Below, one piece after another: positions 9,026-18,199 of a DNA stretch of 64,000 nucleotides; the stretch's first letter is position 1, and every line of letters begins with the position of its first letter. Position numbers and translations under genes: made by a program. This DNA is from an uncultured Shewanella sp. Its GTDB lineage: Bacteria; Pseudomonadota; Gammaproteobacteria; Enterobacterales; Shewanellaceae. The DNA is taken from assembly GCF_947497935.1 (NCBI RefSeq), contig NZ_CANMIO010000004.1, forward strand, positions 186,001 through 250,000. The letters are read 5' to 3'. Under the pieces are notes generated by a model. That model was not told the origin of the DNA. It was given only the letters and a program-made list of their open reading frames with translations, and made no database searches.

Positions 9026-10342
9026 ATGTTCTTCATCCACATGCTCTTGCTGTTAACTGTTATTTTTGTGGGGATCCGCCACGGTGGTGTGGCCTTTGGC
9101 CTACTCGGCGGCTTGGGCGTATCGATTCTTGCTTTTGTGTTTGGTATTGCGCCAGGTAATCCGCCTATCAACGTGATGTTGATTATTCTGGCTGTGGTTG
9201 CGGCGTCAGCGACCCTTGAAGCCACTGGCGGTTTGAAACTGCTGGTGCGTTACGCCGAAAAGCTACTGCGTAAACACCCGAATCAAATTGTATTTCTTGG
9301 CCCACTTTGTACTTATTCGTTAACCGTATTGGTCGGTACTGGCCATTCGGTTTACCCGCTATTGCCAGTAATTTACGATGTTGCTTACAAAAAAGGCATC
9401 CGTCCTGAGCGCCCACTTGCCATTGCTACCGTTGCATCGCAAATGGGGATTACCGCCAGCCCAATTGCAGCGGCAGCAGCCGTAGTGATTGCCAGCTCTA
9501 TGGAAAACAACCTTGATATTAGTCTTATTGATGTGCTGATCGTCACCATTCCATCGACTCTAATAGGTGTACTTGTTGCCTCAGCCTGGAGCCTTAATCG
9601 CGGTAAAGATCTCGATAAAGACCCTGAGTTTCAAGCGCGCTTACAAGATGAAGATTTTAGAAATAGCCTGATTGATACTGAGTCAGACAGCAGCGATAGC
9701 GCTAAGAATGACAGCACTGCCAAGAAAGGTTTAAGCATCTTCTTACTGGGTATTTTGTCGGTGATTGCGCTGGCAATGTTTGGCGACCAACTACTACCAG
9801 AAGGCGTAAAGATGTCGGTAGCGATTCAGTTTATGATGCTATCGGTTGGCGCGATTATCCTACTGGCAACCAAGATTGATCCGAAGAAAATCGTCCACAG
9901 CAATGTGTTTATTGCCGGTATGACTGCTGTGATCATCATCTTTGGTATCGCATGGCTGAGTGACACCATTATTGGTCACCACAAGGCTTATTTAATCGAA
10001 TCGGTCAGCGATATCGTACACGCTCACCCTTGGTCATTTGCGATTGCCATGTTTACCGCCTCGGTATTCTTAAAGAGCCAAGCCGCCACCTTAACCATCA
10101 TGCTGCCTCTAGGGTTCTCGCTAGGGATCCCGGCGCCTGTGCTTATCGGTGTGCTACCTGCGTGTTATGCCTACTTCTTCTTCCCGTTCTACCCAAGCGA
10201 CTTAGCCGCCATCAGCTTCGATAGAACCGGCACTACACATATTGGTAAATATATAGTGAACCACAGCTTTATTATGCCTGGCTTTATCGGCGTAATAACC
10301 GCAACCGTCATTGGTTATTTCATCTCTATGATGATTAACTAG
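9026..10342 (+). CDS. dcuB: Anaerobic C4-dicarboxylate transporter DcuB
   Basis: A 438-residue inner membrane protein with about 12 hydrophobic segments, which in this family exchanges fumarate for succinate during anaerobic growth. It is closer to DcuB than DcuA: shared blocks include ALGLLGG-like AFGLLGGLGV, VMLIILAVVAASATLEA, GTGHSVYPLLPVIYDVA, IRPERPLAIA, and near the end YPSDLAAISFDRTGTTHIGK and NHSFIMPGFIGV. A central hydrophilic loop at about residues 190-235 is rich in Asp and Ser. Fumarate exchange fits the respiratory style of Shewanella-like organisms. Confidence 0.92.
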   Translation: MFFIHMLLLLTVIFVGIRHGGVAFGLLGGLGVSILAFVFGIAPGNPPINVMLIILAVVAASATLEATGGLKLLVRYAEKLLRKHPNQIVFLGPLCTYSLTVLVGTGHSVYPLLPVIYDVAYKKGIRPERPLAIATVASQMGITASPIAAAAAVVIASSMENNLDISLIDVLIVTIPSTLIGVLVASAWSLNRGKDLDKDPEFQARLQDEDFRNSLIDTESDSSDSAKNDSTAKKGLSIFLLGILSVIALAMFGDQLLPEGVKMSVAIQFMMLSVGAIILLATKIDPKKIVHSNVFIAGMTAVIIIFGIAWLSDTIIGHHKAYLIESVSDIVHAHPWSFAIAMFTASVFLKSQAATLTIMLPLGFSLGIPAPVLIGVLPACYAYFFFPFYPSDLAAISFDRTGTTHIGKYIVNHSFIMPGFIGVITATVIGYFISMMIN

Positions 10343-10389
10343 TTTCAGCAGAAGCTAGCTGCTTTAAGTACAAAATACAGTTAAGCTCT

Positions 10390-10414
10390 AGGCGCCCATA
10401 GTGGCGCCTTTTTA
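10390..10414 (+). terminator. Intrinsic terminator after dcuB
   Basis: Stem AGGCGCC/GGCGCCT with a six-base loop, then TTTTT at 10409-10413. Confidence 0.85.
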
Positions 10415-10440
10415 TTAGCTTTTTTACTTGAGACAGCCCT

Positions 10441-11085
10441 ATGAGCCAGAAATTTTCCGAAAGTGACAGCCAGTTACTCGCTGAAATTATTCGTCTTAGA
10501 CGAGATGTGAGAGGCAATCGTTTCTTACCTAAGCCTGTCGGTGATGACATTATTGATAAGCTCATTGATGCGGCCTTAAATGCGCCATCTGTCGGCTACT
10601 CCCAGCCCTGGCAATTTGTGGTGATCCGCGAAGATGCGACCAAACAGCAGGTGCACCAATCTTTTGTAAAGGCCAACGCCGCAGGCCGTGAACAATTTAC
10701 CGGTAATAAAAATACCCAGTACAGCAAGCTCAAACTAGAAGGAATATTAGAAGCCCCGGTTAACCTTGCCGTGTTTTATCAATCGCAATCGACACCCGTA
10801 CTAGGCCAAACGAGCATGCCTGATATGGGCCGGTTTAGCGTTGTATGCGCCATTCAAAATATTTGGCTAATGGCTCGCTCACTCAATGTTGGTGTGGGTT
10901 GGGTCAGCATTGTCGACCCTGATACAGTCAAACAAGCACTCAATGCCCCTCAGGATGCCGAATTAATTGGCTATCTCTGCATTGGCTATGTCGAAGACTT
11001 TCTCGATGAACCTGAGTTAAAGACTAAAGGCTGGGAAAAACAAAGAAACAAAGCCGATGTGATATTTAACGAAGTCTTTAAATAA
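10441..11085 (+). CDS. bluB: 5,6-dimethylbenzimidazole synthase (BluB)
   Basis: A 214-residue nitroreductase-fold enzyme. BluB breaks down reduced FMN with oxygen to form 5,6-dimethylbenzimidazole, the lower ligand of cobalamin. Signatures are RRDVRGNRFLPKPV near residue 20, NAPSVGYSQPWQFVVI, the lid region around FTGNKNTQYSKLKLEGILEAPVN, MPDMGRFSVVCAIQNIWL, and GVGWVSIVDP. These separate BluB from general nitroreductases. No other cobalamin genes are near, so it acts alone here, perhaps feeding corrinoid salvage or remodelling. It follows the dcuB terminator and has its own promoter. Confidence 0.9.
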   Translation: MSQKFSESDSQLLAEIIRLRRDVRGNRFLPKPVGDDIIDKLIDAALNAPSVGYSQPWQFVVIREDATKQQVHQSFVKANAAGREQFTGNKNTQYSKLKLEGILEAPVNLAVFYQSQSTPVLGQTSMPDMGRFSVVCAIQNIWLMARSLNVGVGWVSIVDPDTVKQALNAPQDAELIGYLCIGYVEDFLDEPELKTKGWEKQRNKADVIFNEVFK

Positions 11086-11256
11086 GTTTTATGCCCCCCT
11101 CATGTCAGCTCTACTCAGCTCATTTGCTCGGTAAACGACAGGCCCAAATAAAAGAAAAAAAGAAAAAAAGAAAAATAACCCTTTTCGAAAATGACTACGT
11201 TTATACCTAACAAGATAAACGAACAATACATACCTATTTATACTTTTGGAGTCATT

Positions 11257-11967
11257 ATGAAATCATCAATTATCGCAGCCCTTATCTCAGGCCTAATTGC
11301 TTCAACGGCCATGGTTGGCACGGCTCAAGCCGCCGATGTCGACTTTCCACACTTAAACACTGTAGGCACAAGCCAACTCAGCGTAAAAGCCGACATGGCT
11401 GAGGTCAATGTTGAAGTAGTGATTAAGGCTAAAACGGCTAAAGAAGCCAAAATAGAGTCTGATAAAGCGGTTGCTAACTTTTTAGATCGCCTTGAGAAAG
11501 CGGGGATCGATAAAGACCTTATTCAAAGCGCCAACATCAACCTTCAACCACAATATCATTACGAGAAAAACAAGCCAAATCAACTTATCGGTTATAGCGC
11601 TAACCGCCGCATCAAAGTCACGGTAATGGATCTTGCCAAGCTCAATAACATTCTTGATTCGGCGTTAGAACAAGGGATCAACCGCATCAATAATATCGCG
11701 CTTAAATCGAGTAAAGAGGCTGAGTATGTTGAGCAAGCTAGAATGGCGGCGATCAAAGATGCCCAGCAAAAAGCTAAAATGCTAGCCGAAGGCTTTGGTG
11801 AGAAACTCGATGGGGTGTGGGAGATCAGCTACTTTGAACAGCGTCCTATTCAGCCTGTGATGTTAAGAATGAACTCTGAAGCAAAAGGCTTAGGTGCCGG
11901 TCCTAGCTATCAGCAAGGCAAGGTCACAATTCAAGACAGAGTCGAAGTGACTTATCGCTTAAAGTAA
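11257..11967 (+). CDS. SIMPL-domain (DUF541) periplasmic protein
   Basis: A 236-residue exported protein of the SIMPL/DUF541 family, which includes E. coli YggE, linked to oxidative-stress tolerance. The start at 11257 opens a signal peptide ending in GTAQA with GGAG directly upstream; an in-frame ATG 22 codons earlier adds a non-signal extension and is rejected. The mature protein begins with LNTVGTSQLSVKADMAEVNV, followed by the alternating pattern of the family (ANINLQPQYHYE, YSANRRIKVTV, IKDAQQKAKMLAEGFG). The A-rich stretch at 11148-11176 lies before it. Molecular function is not established. Confidence 0.9.
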   Translation: MKSSIIAALISGLIASTAMVGTAQAADVDFPHLNTVGTSQLSVKADMAEVNVEVVIKAKTAKEAKIESDKAVANFLDRLEKAGIDKDLIQSANINLQPQYHYEKNKPNQLIGYSANRRIKVTVMDLAKLNNILDSALEQGINRINNIALKSSKEAEYVEQARMAAIKDAQQKAKMLAEGFGEKLDGVWEISYFEQRPIQPVMLRMNSEAKGLGAGPSYQQGKVTIQDRVEVTYRLK

Positions 11968-12028
11968 TCACTTACTTTAAGCGGTTAAAATAACGGCTTG
12001 AAGTCATCGTTCAAAAGCGAGCAAACAA

Positions 12029-12058
12029 AAAAGGCTTACCTCATGGGTAAGCCTTTTC
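12029..12058. terminator. Bidirectional terminator between the SIMPL gene and the porin gene
   Basis: Twelve-base stem AAAAGGCTTACC/GGGTAAGCCTTTT with a short TCAT loop. A-rich and T-rich flanks on both sides serve the two converging genes. Confidence 0.88.
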
Positions 12059-12077
12059 TCTGTACTCGCCTCAAACA

Positions 12078-13244
12078 TTACAAGGTATAGCGCACTCCGA
12101 TTGCAATACCGTCGTCTTCAGTCAGTGCTTGCCTTGCCTCAATACCAGGAGTTGAGCTAGAGAAGTCACTAAAGTCGACTCGACCTTCTAAATAGAAGAT
12201 AACGCTGTTATCCCAAATATAATGCACACCAGCAAAGGCAAATTGTCGCTTAAACACATCTCCTGGATGAGCAGCTTCGTACTTATCTCCCGCCTCTAAA
12301 ATATTGTAAGAGGCTAAGATCTTCATGTTGTTATCGAACAGATAAGATGCGATTGATTCTAAGCCTACCGCCTCTTGTAAGAAGCGGCCTATGTTATCGG
12401 TATCGTGAAACTCATTGGCATTTACGTTGGCAGCAAGATAGAAACCATAGTCATCCCAGTTGCCCCAACTTGCTCCCACACCATAGATGTAGTCGGTTTC
12501 AGAAATCACCACTCCCGAAGCCGTTGTCCCCTCAGGCTCACCAAAGTTACCGCCAGCAGTCAGGGTCAGCATCTCTGTAGCCTCATAGGTAAGACCTATA
12601 CCATAGGTATTATCATACTCAGTCATCACCAATCGGTTAGGGCTATTGGAGCCATCATCTTCGACTTCTGAAACGCTATTTTTAAGCTGCATCTGAATCG
12701 CCATGCTAAAATCACCGAAGCGGTTACGGTATTGGATGACCTTGTCACCTCGGCCGACACCATTGATGGCACCATCCGATTTGTTATAGGTGTAAGTACC
12801 CGATGCATTACCATCCCAAACAAAGCCATAGTTGGTGTTATACACCACATCGTACCAAGCCCCCCACTGCTTGCCGATAGTCACAGAACCGAATCTATCA
12901 TGGCTTAGACCCACGTAACCAAGACGATTATTTAGGAAGTCGCCGCTTTTAGTTTCGAAGTTACTCTCACTGCTATAGGAGATGGTGCTGTTACCGAATG
13001 GATTGACGCCCCATTCCAATTTTGCATAGGCTGTCCAATCATTCGACATATCTCGAGTGAAGGCGAAATTAATCCGTGAACTACCGTTAACGACTTCAGT
13101 CACACCTTGGGTGTCGATGACACGAGCATCAACATAGCCCCCCATCTGGAATACATTTTTATCATCTTTAAAAACGTCTACGGCTGAACAAGTTGGCGCA
13201 AAGGCCAATGCGGTAAAGGGCAATATTGCTAGCGCTTTTTTCAT
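12078..13244 (-). CDS. Outer membrane general porin
   Basis: A 388-residue Gram-negative porin with signal peptide (cleavage near CSA-VD). Mature start DKNVFQMGGYVDARVID, then beta-strand repeats such as SRINFAFTRDMSNDWTAYAKLEWG and LNNRLGYVGLSHDRFGSVTIGKQWGAWYDVV, the latter being the classic porin constriction-loop neighbourhood. The C-terminus ends in AIGVRYTL, though without the usual terminal aromatic residue (it ends in Leu). A 16-strand trimeric diffusion pore is expected. The 226-base upstream gap holds its promoter. Solute preference cannot be read from sequence. Confidence 0.88.
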   Translation of the reverse strand: MKKALAILPFTALAFAPTCSAVDVFKDDKNVFQMGGYVDARVIDTQGVTEVVNGSSRINFAFTRDMSNDWTAYAKLEWGVNPFGNSTISYSSESNFETKSGDFLNNRLGYVGLSHDRFGSVTIGKQWGAWYDVVYNTNYGFVWDGNASGTYTYNKSDGAINGVGRGDKVIQYRNRFGDFSMAIQMQLKNSVSEVEDDGSNSPNRLVMTEYDNTYGIGLTYEATEMLTLTAGGNFGEPEGTTASGVVISETDYIYGVGASWGNWDDYGFYLAANVNANEFHDTDNIGRFLQEAVGLESIASYLFDNNMKILASYNILEAGDKYEAAHPGDVFKRQFAFAGVHYIWDNSVIFYLEGRVDFSDFSSSTPGIEARQALTEDDGIAIGVRYTL

Positions 13245-13429
13245 GGGATCTCCAACCTTAGTTATCAGTTCATCATTCCATTAAGCGAGCACCTAGCGGT
13301 CATCGAGTGACGTTCACAAGCTGACAAAATTCAACACTCGCTAAACAAAAAACATAGCAAACAAATGGCTGAATACAAGTTTGAAACCCAGTAAAACATT
13401 TATACAGAGGCGCACTAAGGTGGGAAACA

Positions 13430-13454
13430 AAACCGCCTAGCATAAGAGCTAGGC
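13430..13454 (-). terminator. Terminator after the TPR-GGDEF gene (minus strand)
   Basis: GCCTAGC/GCTAGGC stem at 13435-13454. On the minus strand it is followed by GGTTTTGTTT. It lies 17 bases past the stop of the GGDEF gene. Confidence 0.75.
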
Positions 13455-13470
13455 AGTAGTTTGGCTAAAC

Positions 13471-15375
13471 TTAAGCGCACTCCTCAATGAGATAGACTCT
13501 ATTCTTGCCTGAGAACTTGGCCTTATAGAGTCCCTTGTCGGCCTGATTAACCAGTTCGGTTAAGCGTGTTTGAGGAGACTTTAATACCGAGACACCAATG
13601 CTGACGGTCAGCTCGATAACCACGTCATCGAATTTAAAGGCTTGAGCAGCAATCCCTTCACGCAAACGCTCAGAGATCAGGCTGGCATCAGCCTCGGTGA
13701 CACCAGGCAGTACAATTAAAAACTCTTCACCGCCTATTCGACCAATAAGATCGCACTCTCGGAGCCAACGCTCTCCGCGCTTAGCGACGGCTTTTATCGC
13801 CATATCGCCCACCTGATGGCCATATTGATCGTTGATCGACTTAAAGTTATCGATATCAAAGATGATCACCGCTAAGGGCTCCTGCTTCTTGATAGTCCTG
13901 TCGATCATTCTCTGGCCGAGATTGAACACATGACCCCGATTGGCGATGCCAGTTAAGAAATCGGTTTGTGCGCTGTGCTTAAAGGCTTTACGAGATTGCC
14001 ACAGAAACAAAACTGCAATCAGAAGTACCGTCGCCACTAAGAAGAAGAGACTCACCCTTAAGTCATAGATCCGCTCTTTATCTGCCACTGCCGCTAAGCT
14101 CAGCTCGTTGATGGCCAACTTGTTCGCCAACAACTGATTCTCAAATTCGGCGAGTGCAGAGTTATGCTCTAAAGCCGAGTCAATCACCTCATTATCTATG
14201 ATCTGTTTATTCTTTTCCCGTTCCTTATCAATCACCTCTAACAAGGCGTTTATCGCGGATAAATACTGCTGTTGATCTAAGGCGATGATAGCATCGGCCT
14301 TTAGCATCATACTGCTCATATTCTTAGGAAAAGTGTCGTCTTGTTTAAAAATGCGGGCCATGACCGCCGCTTTTTCTACATCACCACTTCTTAAATACGC
14401 CTGAGCCAAAAACAGATAACTACTACTGATGAAGTATTGTTCTCGGGTGGTATCCTTTAGCGCGATCGCCTGCTCTAAGTATTCAATCGCATCGGCATAA
14501 TTATGGGTGGCTAACTCAACTCGCCCCGCATTTAGGTGCGCGAAGAAGCCAAAGTCGTTAAATTCTGAAGCTTTAACCGCTAGTAAAAACTGCTGCTCAA
14601 TATTATCTCTAGCCTTATCCCAATCCCCCAGCTTAACCGCTTCGCTGATCATGTTATGCAACATATTAAACATGTCTTGAGTATTATCTATCTCACTCCA
14701 ATTTTGATAGGCTTTCTCAAAGTTCACATAGCCGCGCTTATGTAAGCCTACCGTACGATAGAGTGAGCCGGTAGCATTAAAGATCATCGCCTTACGGTTG
14801 TAATTCGCTTTGCCTTCTATATCGATCAACAGCATGGCTTCATCTAGCAAGGCGATCCCATTATGCACATTGATTACCTTATTAAAGCAAAAAGCATTCT
14901 GAGTTAAGCTCTTAGCTAATAGCTCTCTATTGCTTTGCTGCCTAGCCAGCACCAGCGCCTTGGTTCTATCGCTACAATAAACTTCTGGATCGTTGGTCTT
15001 CAAGTAGAGTGCAAAAGAGCGCCCTAGATAGCTCTCAATCAGCAGCTCCGAGTCCTTAAGCGGCTTGGACTGCACAATTGCCATGTCGTAGTTTGCAATC
15101 GATTGTTCGAGCTGGCGGTTACGGGCGTATTGCTTGCCGTAGAGGAAATGTAACTTAGCTCTGTCAAATGCCGTGGTGCTATATGCTGCGGTATTAATAG
15201 TATCGAGTCGAAACTCGTTGAGCAGTGCCAAAGCATCACTTGGAGAGGAGTCTGAAAGCTGTTGCTCTAACTTAAGGAAGGGAGCGGCTGCGTGTACCTG
15301 AAGGCTCATCACAGAGGCAAAACTTGCCACCGTAAAGAGCGTAATGATCTTTAGCCACTTTTTTGCAATGTACAC
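13471..15375 (-). CDS. TPR-containing membrane diguanylate cyclase
   Basis: A 634-residue protein. Order: signal peptide (1-30); a periplasmic region of tetratricopeptide-like repeats (about 50-390, e.g. YGKQYARNRQLEQSIANYDMA and AHLNAGRVELATHNYADAIEYLEQAI); a helical linker; one membrane span at about 446-465 (FFLVATVLLIAVLFLW); and a cytosolic GGDEF domain (about 470-630). The domain has FDIDNFKSINDQYGHQVGD and the active-site loop GRIGGEEF, so it should make cyclic di-GMP. No I-site RxxD is obvious in the expected place. TPR sensing of a periplasmic signal is inference. Single-gene transcript with its own terminator. Confidence 0.9.
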   Translation of the reverse strand: MYIAKKWLKIITLFTVASFASVMSLQVHAAAPFLKLEQQLSDSSPSDALALLNEFRLDTINTAAYSTTAFDRAKLHFLYGKQYARNRQLEQSIANYDMAIVQSKPLKDSELLIESYLGRSFALYLKTNDPEVYCSDRTKALVLARQQSNRELLAKSLTQNAFCFNKVINVHNGIALLDEAMLLIDIEGKANYNRKAMIFNATGSLYRTVGLHKRGYVNFEKAYQNWSEIDNTQDMFNMLHNMISEAVKLGDWDKARDNIEQQFLLAVKASEFNDFGFFAHLNAGRVELATHNYADAIEYLEQAIALKDTTREQYFISSSYLFLAQAYLRSGDVEKAAVMARIFKQDDTFPKNMSSMMLKADAIIALDQQQYLSAINALLEVIDKEREKNKQIIDNEVIDSALEHNSALAEFENQLLANKLAINELSLAAVADKERIYDLRVSLFFLVATVLLIAVLFLWQSRKAFKHSAQTDFLTGIANRGHVFNLGQRMIDRTIKKQEPLAVIIFDIDNFKSINDQYGHQVGDMAIKAVAKRGERWLRECDLIGRIGGEEFLIVLPGVTEADASLISERLREGIAAQAFKFDDVVIELTVSIGVSVLKSPQTRLTELVNQADKGLYKAKFSGKNRVYLIEECA

Positions 15376-15529
15376 CCGAATTCCAACTTATTTACAATCA
15401 ACACGAATAAGCTTAACACATTGAATTACCACATTTACAGAGGGGATTTTACAGAAGGTTATAGGTTTAAGAGAAGGTACTAGATCTTAGGTATAAGCAA
15501 GGTTAAAGCAAAGACACTACAGGTTAAGA

Positions 15530-15760
15530 CGGGGAAGGCCGAATGAGAGTCGATAAAAGCTAAGATGGATAAAGCTGAGACGAAAAACAAAATCTAAAGC
15601 TTCTCCTCATTGAAGGTAGGCATTTATGCCGTCATTTTTGATGGGCAAAAGCCCAAGCTACAACAAAAAACATATGCAGGCTCTTGACCGTATAGCAGGA
15701 CGCAGTCCGCTCTCGCAGCGAAGTGTCCTAGAGTCTAGATGCTAGAAATAACAAGACGGA
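15530..15760 (+). repeat. Dispersed intergenic repeat, copy 1
   Basis: This gap shares several blocks in the same order with 28225-28480: AGCTAAGATGGA (15559-15572 area), GCATTTATGCCGTCA (about 15620), and AGGACGCAGTCCGCTCT followed by GCGAAG..TCTAG (about 15697-15735). The rest of the 15376-15829 gap contains no gene. It looks like a degenerate multi-copy intergenic element, not a coding relic. Confidence 0.65.
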
Positions 15761-15782
15761 AAGACTGAAGCAAGCGCGATGA

Positions 15783-15810
15783 CAGCCAAAACCCTTTCTG
15801 ATTTTGGCTG
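15783..15810 (-). terminator. Hairpin downstream of metY
   Basis: Nine-base stem CAGCCAAAA/TTTTGGCTG about 20 bases past the metY stop. No clear T run follows on the minus strand, so termination efficiency is uncertain. Confidence 0.5.
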
Positions 15811-15829
15811 CCTCTATCGTTAACTTACT

Positions 15830-17110
15830 CTACAGCGCTTTTTCCAGCGCCTGTGCGACATCGGCAATAATGTCATCGATATGCTCAATGCCCACCGAAA
15901 TACGTACTAAGTCTTCCGACACCCCAGCCTTAACCAACTCGCTAGCATCCAACTGTCTGTGGGTTGTCGATGCAGGATGACAGGCTAACGACTTGGCATC
16001 ACCAATATTGACCAGACGCAATATCATCTGCAGTCCATCGATAAAGCGTCCACCTGCGAGTTTGCCATCGTTAGACTTGATACCGAAGCTGATGATCCCG
16101 GAAGCTTTGCCTCCCGTGATCTTATGGCAGTTATCTTGAAATGGGCTATTCTCAAGCGCGGCGTAATTTACCCAGCTCACCTTTGGGTGTGCCTCAAGAT
16201 ACTTTGCTAAAGCCAAGGCATTATCGCAATGTCGCTCCATTCTTAGGGCCAGAGTTTCCAAACCCTGTAGCAGCAAGAAGGCGCTTTGAGGCGCTAGGGC
16301 TGCCCCAGTATTACGCAGAGGAACCACACGGCAACGGCCAATAAAGGCTGCAGGGCCAAAGGCCTGGGTATAGACCACACCATGATAGGAAGGATCCGGT
16401 TCATTGAGCAGGGCAAAACGTTTAGGCTGGGCCGCCCAGTCAAACTTACCGCTATCGATAATCACCCCGCCTATGGTGGTACCGTGGCCGCCGATATATT
16501 TGGTCAGCGAGTGAATAACAATATCGGCCCCATGTTCGAATGGCTTACACAAGACTGGAGTCGCAACCGTATTATCAACGATTAACGGCACGCCGTGCTT
16601 ATGGGCGATTTCGGCTAGACGCTGCAGATCGACAATATTGCCAGCTGGGTTACCTATCGACTCACAAAATAACGCCTTAGTGTTATCGTCAATTAAGGCA
16701 TCGAGCTGCTCGAAATCATCGAATGCCGCCATACGTACATCCACGCCTTGGCGCGGTAAGGTGTGAGCAAACAGATTATAAGTTCCACCATAAAGCTGAC
16801 TGGTACTGACAATGTTATCACCTACTTGGGTTAGCGCCTGAATCGCATAAGTAATGGCCGCCATGCCAGAGGCTAAGGCCAGCGCACCGATCCCGCCCTC
16901 TATCGCGGCAAGACGCTGCTCAAGTACATCCGTGGTCGGATTCATGATTCGAGTATAGATGTTACCCGGCACTTTTAGGTCGAATAGATCGGCGCCGTGT
17001 TGAGTATCATCGAAGGTATAGGAGGTCGTCTGATAAATAGGAACAGCTGCCGCCTTAGTGGTTGCTTCCGATTCATATCCATGGTGCAGCGCTAGAGATT
17101 CGAGTTTCAT
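15830..17110 (-). CDS. metY: O-acetylhomoserine sulfhydrylase
   Basis: A 426-residue PLP enzyme of the Cys/Met metabolism family that makes homocysteine from O-acetylhomoserine and sulfide. The start [20 protein letters not shown] at 17110 fits the family and has AGGA about ten bases ahead; the frame runs open 13 codons further but without a ribosome site. Visible: [51 protein letters not shown], the Asp that contacts the pyridine ring in [12 protein letters not shown], and the PLP lysine in [14 protein letters not shown]. Length over 420 distinguishes MetY from MetB. MetJ-like boxes lie just upstream. Confidence 0.92.
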   Translation of the reverse strand: MKLESLALHHGYESEATTKAAAVPIYQTTSYTFDDTQHGADLFDLKVPGNIYTRIMNPTTDVLEQRLAAIEGGIGALALASGMAAITYAIQALTQVGDNIVSTSQLYGGTYNLFAHTLPRQGVDVRMAAFDDFEQLDALIDDNTKALFCESIGNPAGNIVDLQRLAEIAHKHGVPLIVDNTVATPVLCKPFEHGADIVIHSLTKYIGGHGTTIGGVIIDSGKFDWAAQPKRFALLNEPDPSYHGVVYTQAFGPAAFIGRCRVVPLRNTGAALAPQSAFLLLQGLETLALRMERHCDNALALAKYLEAHPKVSWVNYAALENSPFQDNCHKITGGKASGIISFGIKSNDGKLAGGRFIDGLQMILRLVNIGDAKSLACHPASTTHRQLDASELVKAGVSEDLVRISVGIEHIDDIIADVAQALEKAL

Positions 17111-17156
17111 CGCGTCATATCCTATTTCATCTGAGTGAAATACGAACATAACAGTC

Positions 17157-17172
17157 AGCCATCTAGAAGTCT
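17157..17172 (-). promoter_or_regulatory. Candidate MetJ operator upstream of metY
   Basis: Two adjacent 8-base met boxes, AGCCATCT (6 of 8 to AGACGTCT) and AGAAGTCT (7 of 8), lie 47 bases before the metY start. A further weak box AGACATCA is at 17207. MetJ represses methionine genes with SAM as corepressor, which fits MetY. Confidence 0.6.
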
Positions 17173-17267
17173 AAATAAATTTAATCCTTACACTATCCAC
17201 TTAGCTAGACATCACTAGATGGCAGAACTAACAAAGCTAAATAGCAAAGCGAGTCCTGCCGAAGAAG

Positions 17268-17792
17268 TTATATCTCATCAAGCATTTTTGGCTCAAATTG
17301 CTCAGCCGAAACCGTTAAACCCAGCGCGGCGATTTTGTCATTTAACTGTGCGAGATCTTGTTCCACCGTAGAGATGGTGAGCGTGTTGTTGTCTAGGGTG
17401 TAGACCTGCTTAAGGCTAGCAAAGTAAAAACTCAAGATAATAAACGCATTCAACTCTTCATTATCAGCGGCCAGCTTTATCTTAGCCAGCTTACGATATA
17501 TCTGGTTATGCAGTTGCTTTAAGCGCCATACATAATATACCTCTCGCATATATGGCTTATGCTTTTGACTGTTTAATACCGCGCTACACACTGCCAGAGC
17601 CAGCACGACGCCAATAACATTGAGGTGAAAGTTACCGGTTGATTCACCACTAACACTTACTGGCGCACCAAAGAAGTGAATTAAGATTGCGCCGAAAACC
17701 AGTGCCAAGATAGCTAGGCTAGCCACAAAGCCCATGATCACCAGATTGGTGTTCTTACGATAGGCTTGCTTATCAACATCCATCAATTGCAT
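17268..17792 (-). CDS. DUF3087 membrane protein
   Basis: A 174-residue protein starting MQLMDVDKQAYRKNTNLV. Two membrane segments lie at about residues 18-40 (MGFVASLAILALVFGAILIHF) and 57-72 (VIGVVLALAVCSAVL), and a soluble helical C-terminus contains YYVWRLKQLHNQIYRKLAKI. This layout matches DUF3087 proteins of Shewanella, Vibrio and Pseudomonas. Function is unknown. It lies between metY and metT and is divergent from metT, but nothing shows a link to methionine beyond the position. Confidence 0.72.
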   Translation of the reverse strand: MQLMDVDKQAYRKNTNLVIMGFVASLAILALVFGAILIHFFGAPVSVSGESTGNFHLNVIGVVLALAVCSAVLNSQKHKPYMREVYYVWRLKQLHNQIYRKLAKIKLAADNEELNAFIILSFYFASLKQVYTLDNNTLTISTVEQDLAQLNDKIAALGLTVSAEQFEPKMLDEI

Positions 17793-18034
17793 AGGGTTCT
17801 CTTTTCTAATTTAGTGCTTTTAATTAAGTATTCAAATTTAGTGCTTTACGCCTCTGAGGCAGAGCTTAGCATCTAATACTAAATTCTAAATGAAATTTGC
17901 TAACAAAATCACTCGGCTCCACATAAAAAGATTTGAAATTACAGCCTAACCTAGGCAACTTAAGCGTTAACTTAAATAGCTTTAACTAAGCCAACCGAGT
18001 TCACAAGTTTTACCAAAGTCGACATTAGCAGTAA

Positions 18035-18066
18035 AAACATCTAGACGTCTAAATTGACAGACGTCT
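18035..18066 (+). promoter_or_regulatory. MetJ operator upstream of metT
   Basis: Two perfect met boxes AGACGTCT lie at 18043-18050 and 18059-18066, in register on an 8-base grid, with a 6-of-8 box AAACATCT at 18035-18042; the box at 18051-18058 is degenerate. Tandem 8-base spacing is the hallmark of MetJ binding. The site is about 135 bases before the metT start. Confidence 0.82.
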
Positions 18067-18153
18067 TTCGATCTCATATCCTCTCAACTATTGAGATGTA
18101 CCATTCTATAATTTAGCTCAGGCTAGAAGTAGTTTGTTCCAGCTAGGAGGGCA

Positions 18154-18177
18154 ATGGGAACAATGGTTCGAAGATAG
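18154..18177 (+). other. Seven-codon upstream frame with consensus ribosome site
   Basis: An AGGAGG at 18145-18150 precedes ATG at 18154, giving the peptide MGTMVRR and a stop at 18175-18177. It lies between the MetJ operator and the metT start and out of frame with metT. Two of seven codons are Met. It may be a leader peptide or chance; no rearranging hairpins were identified. Confidence 0.35.
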
Positions 18178-18199
18178 GTTTAAGATAAGAGAGATAACA

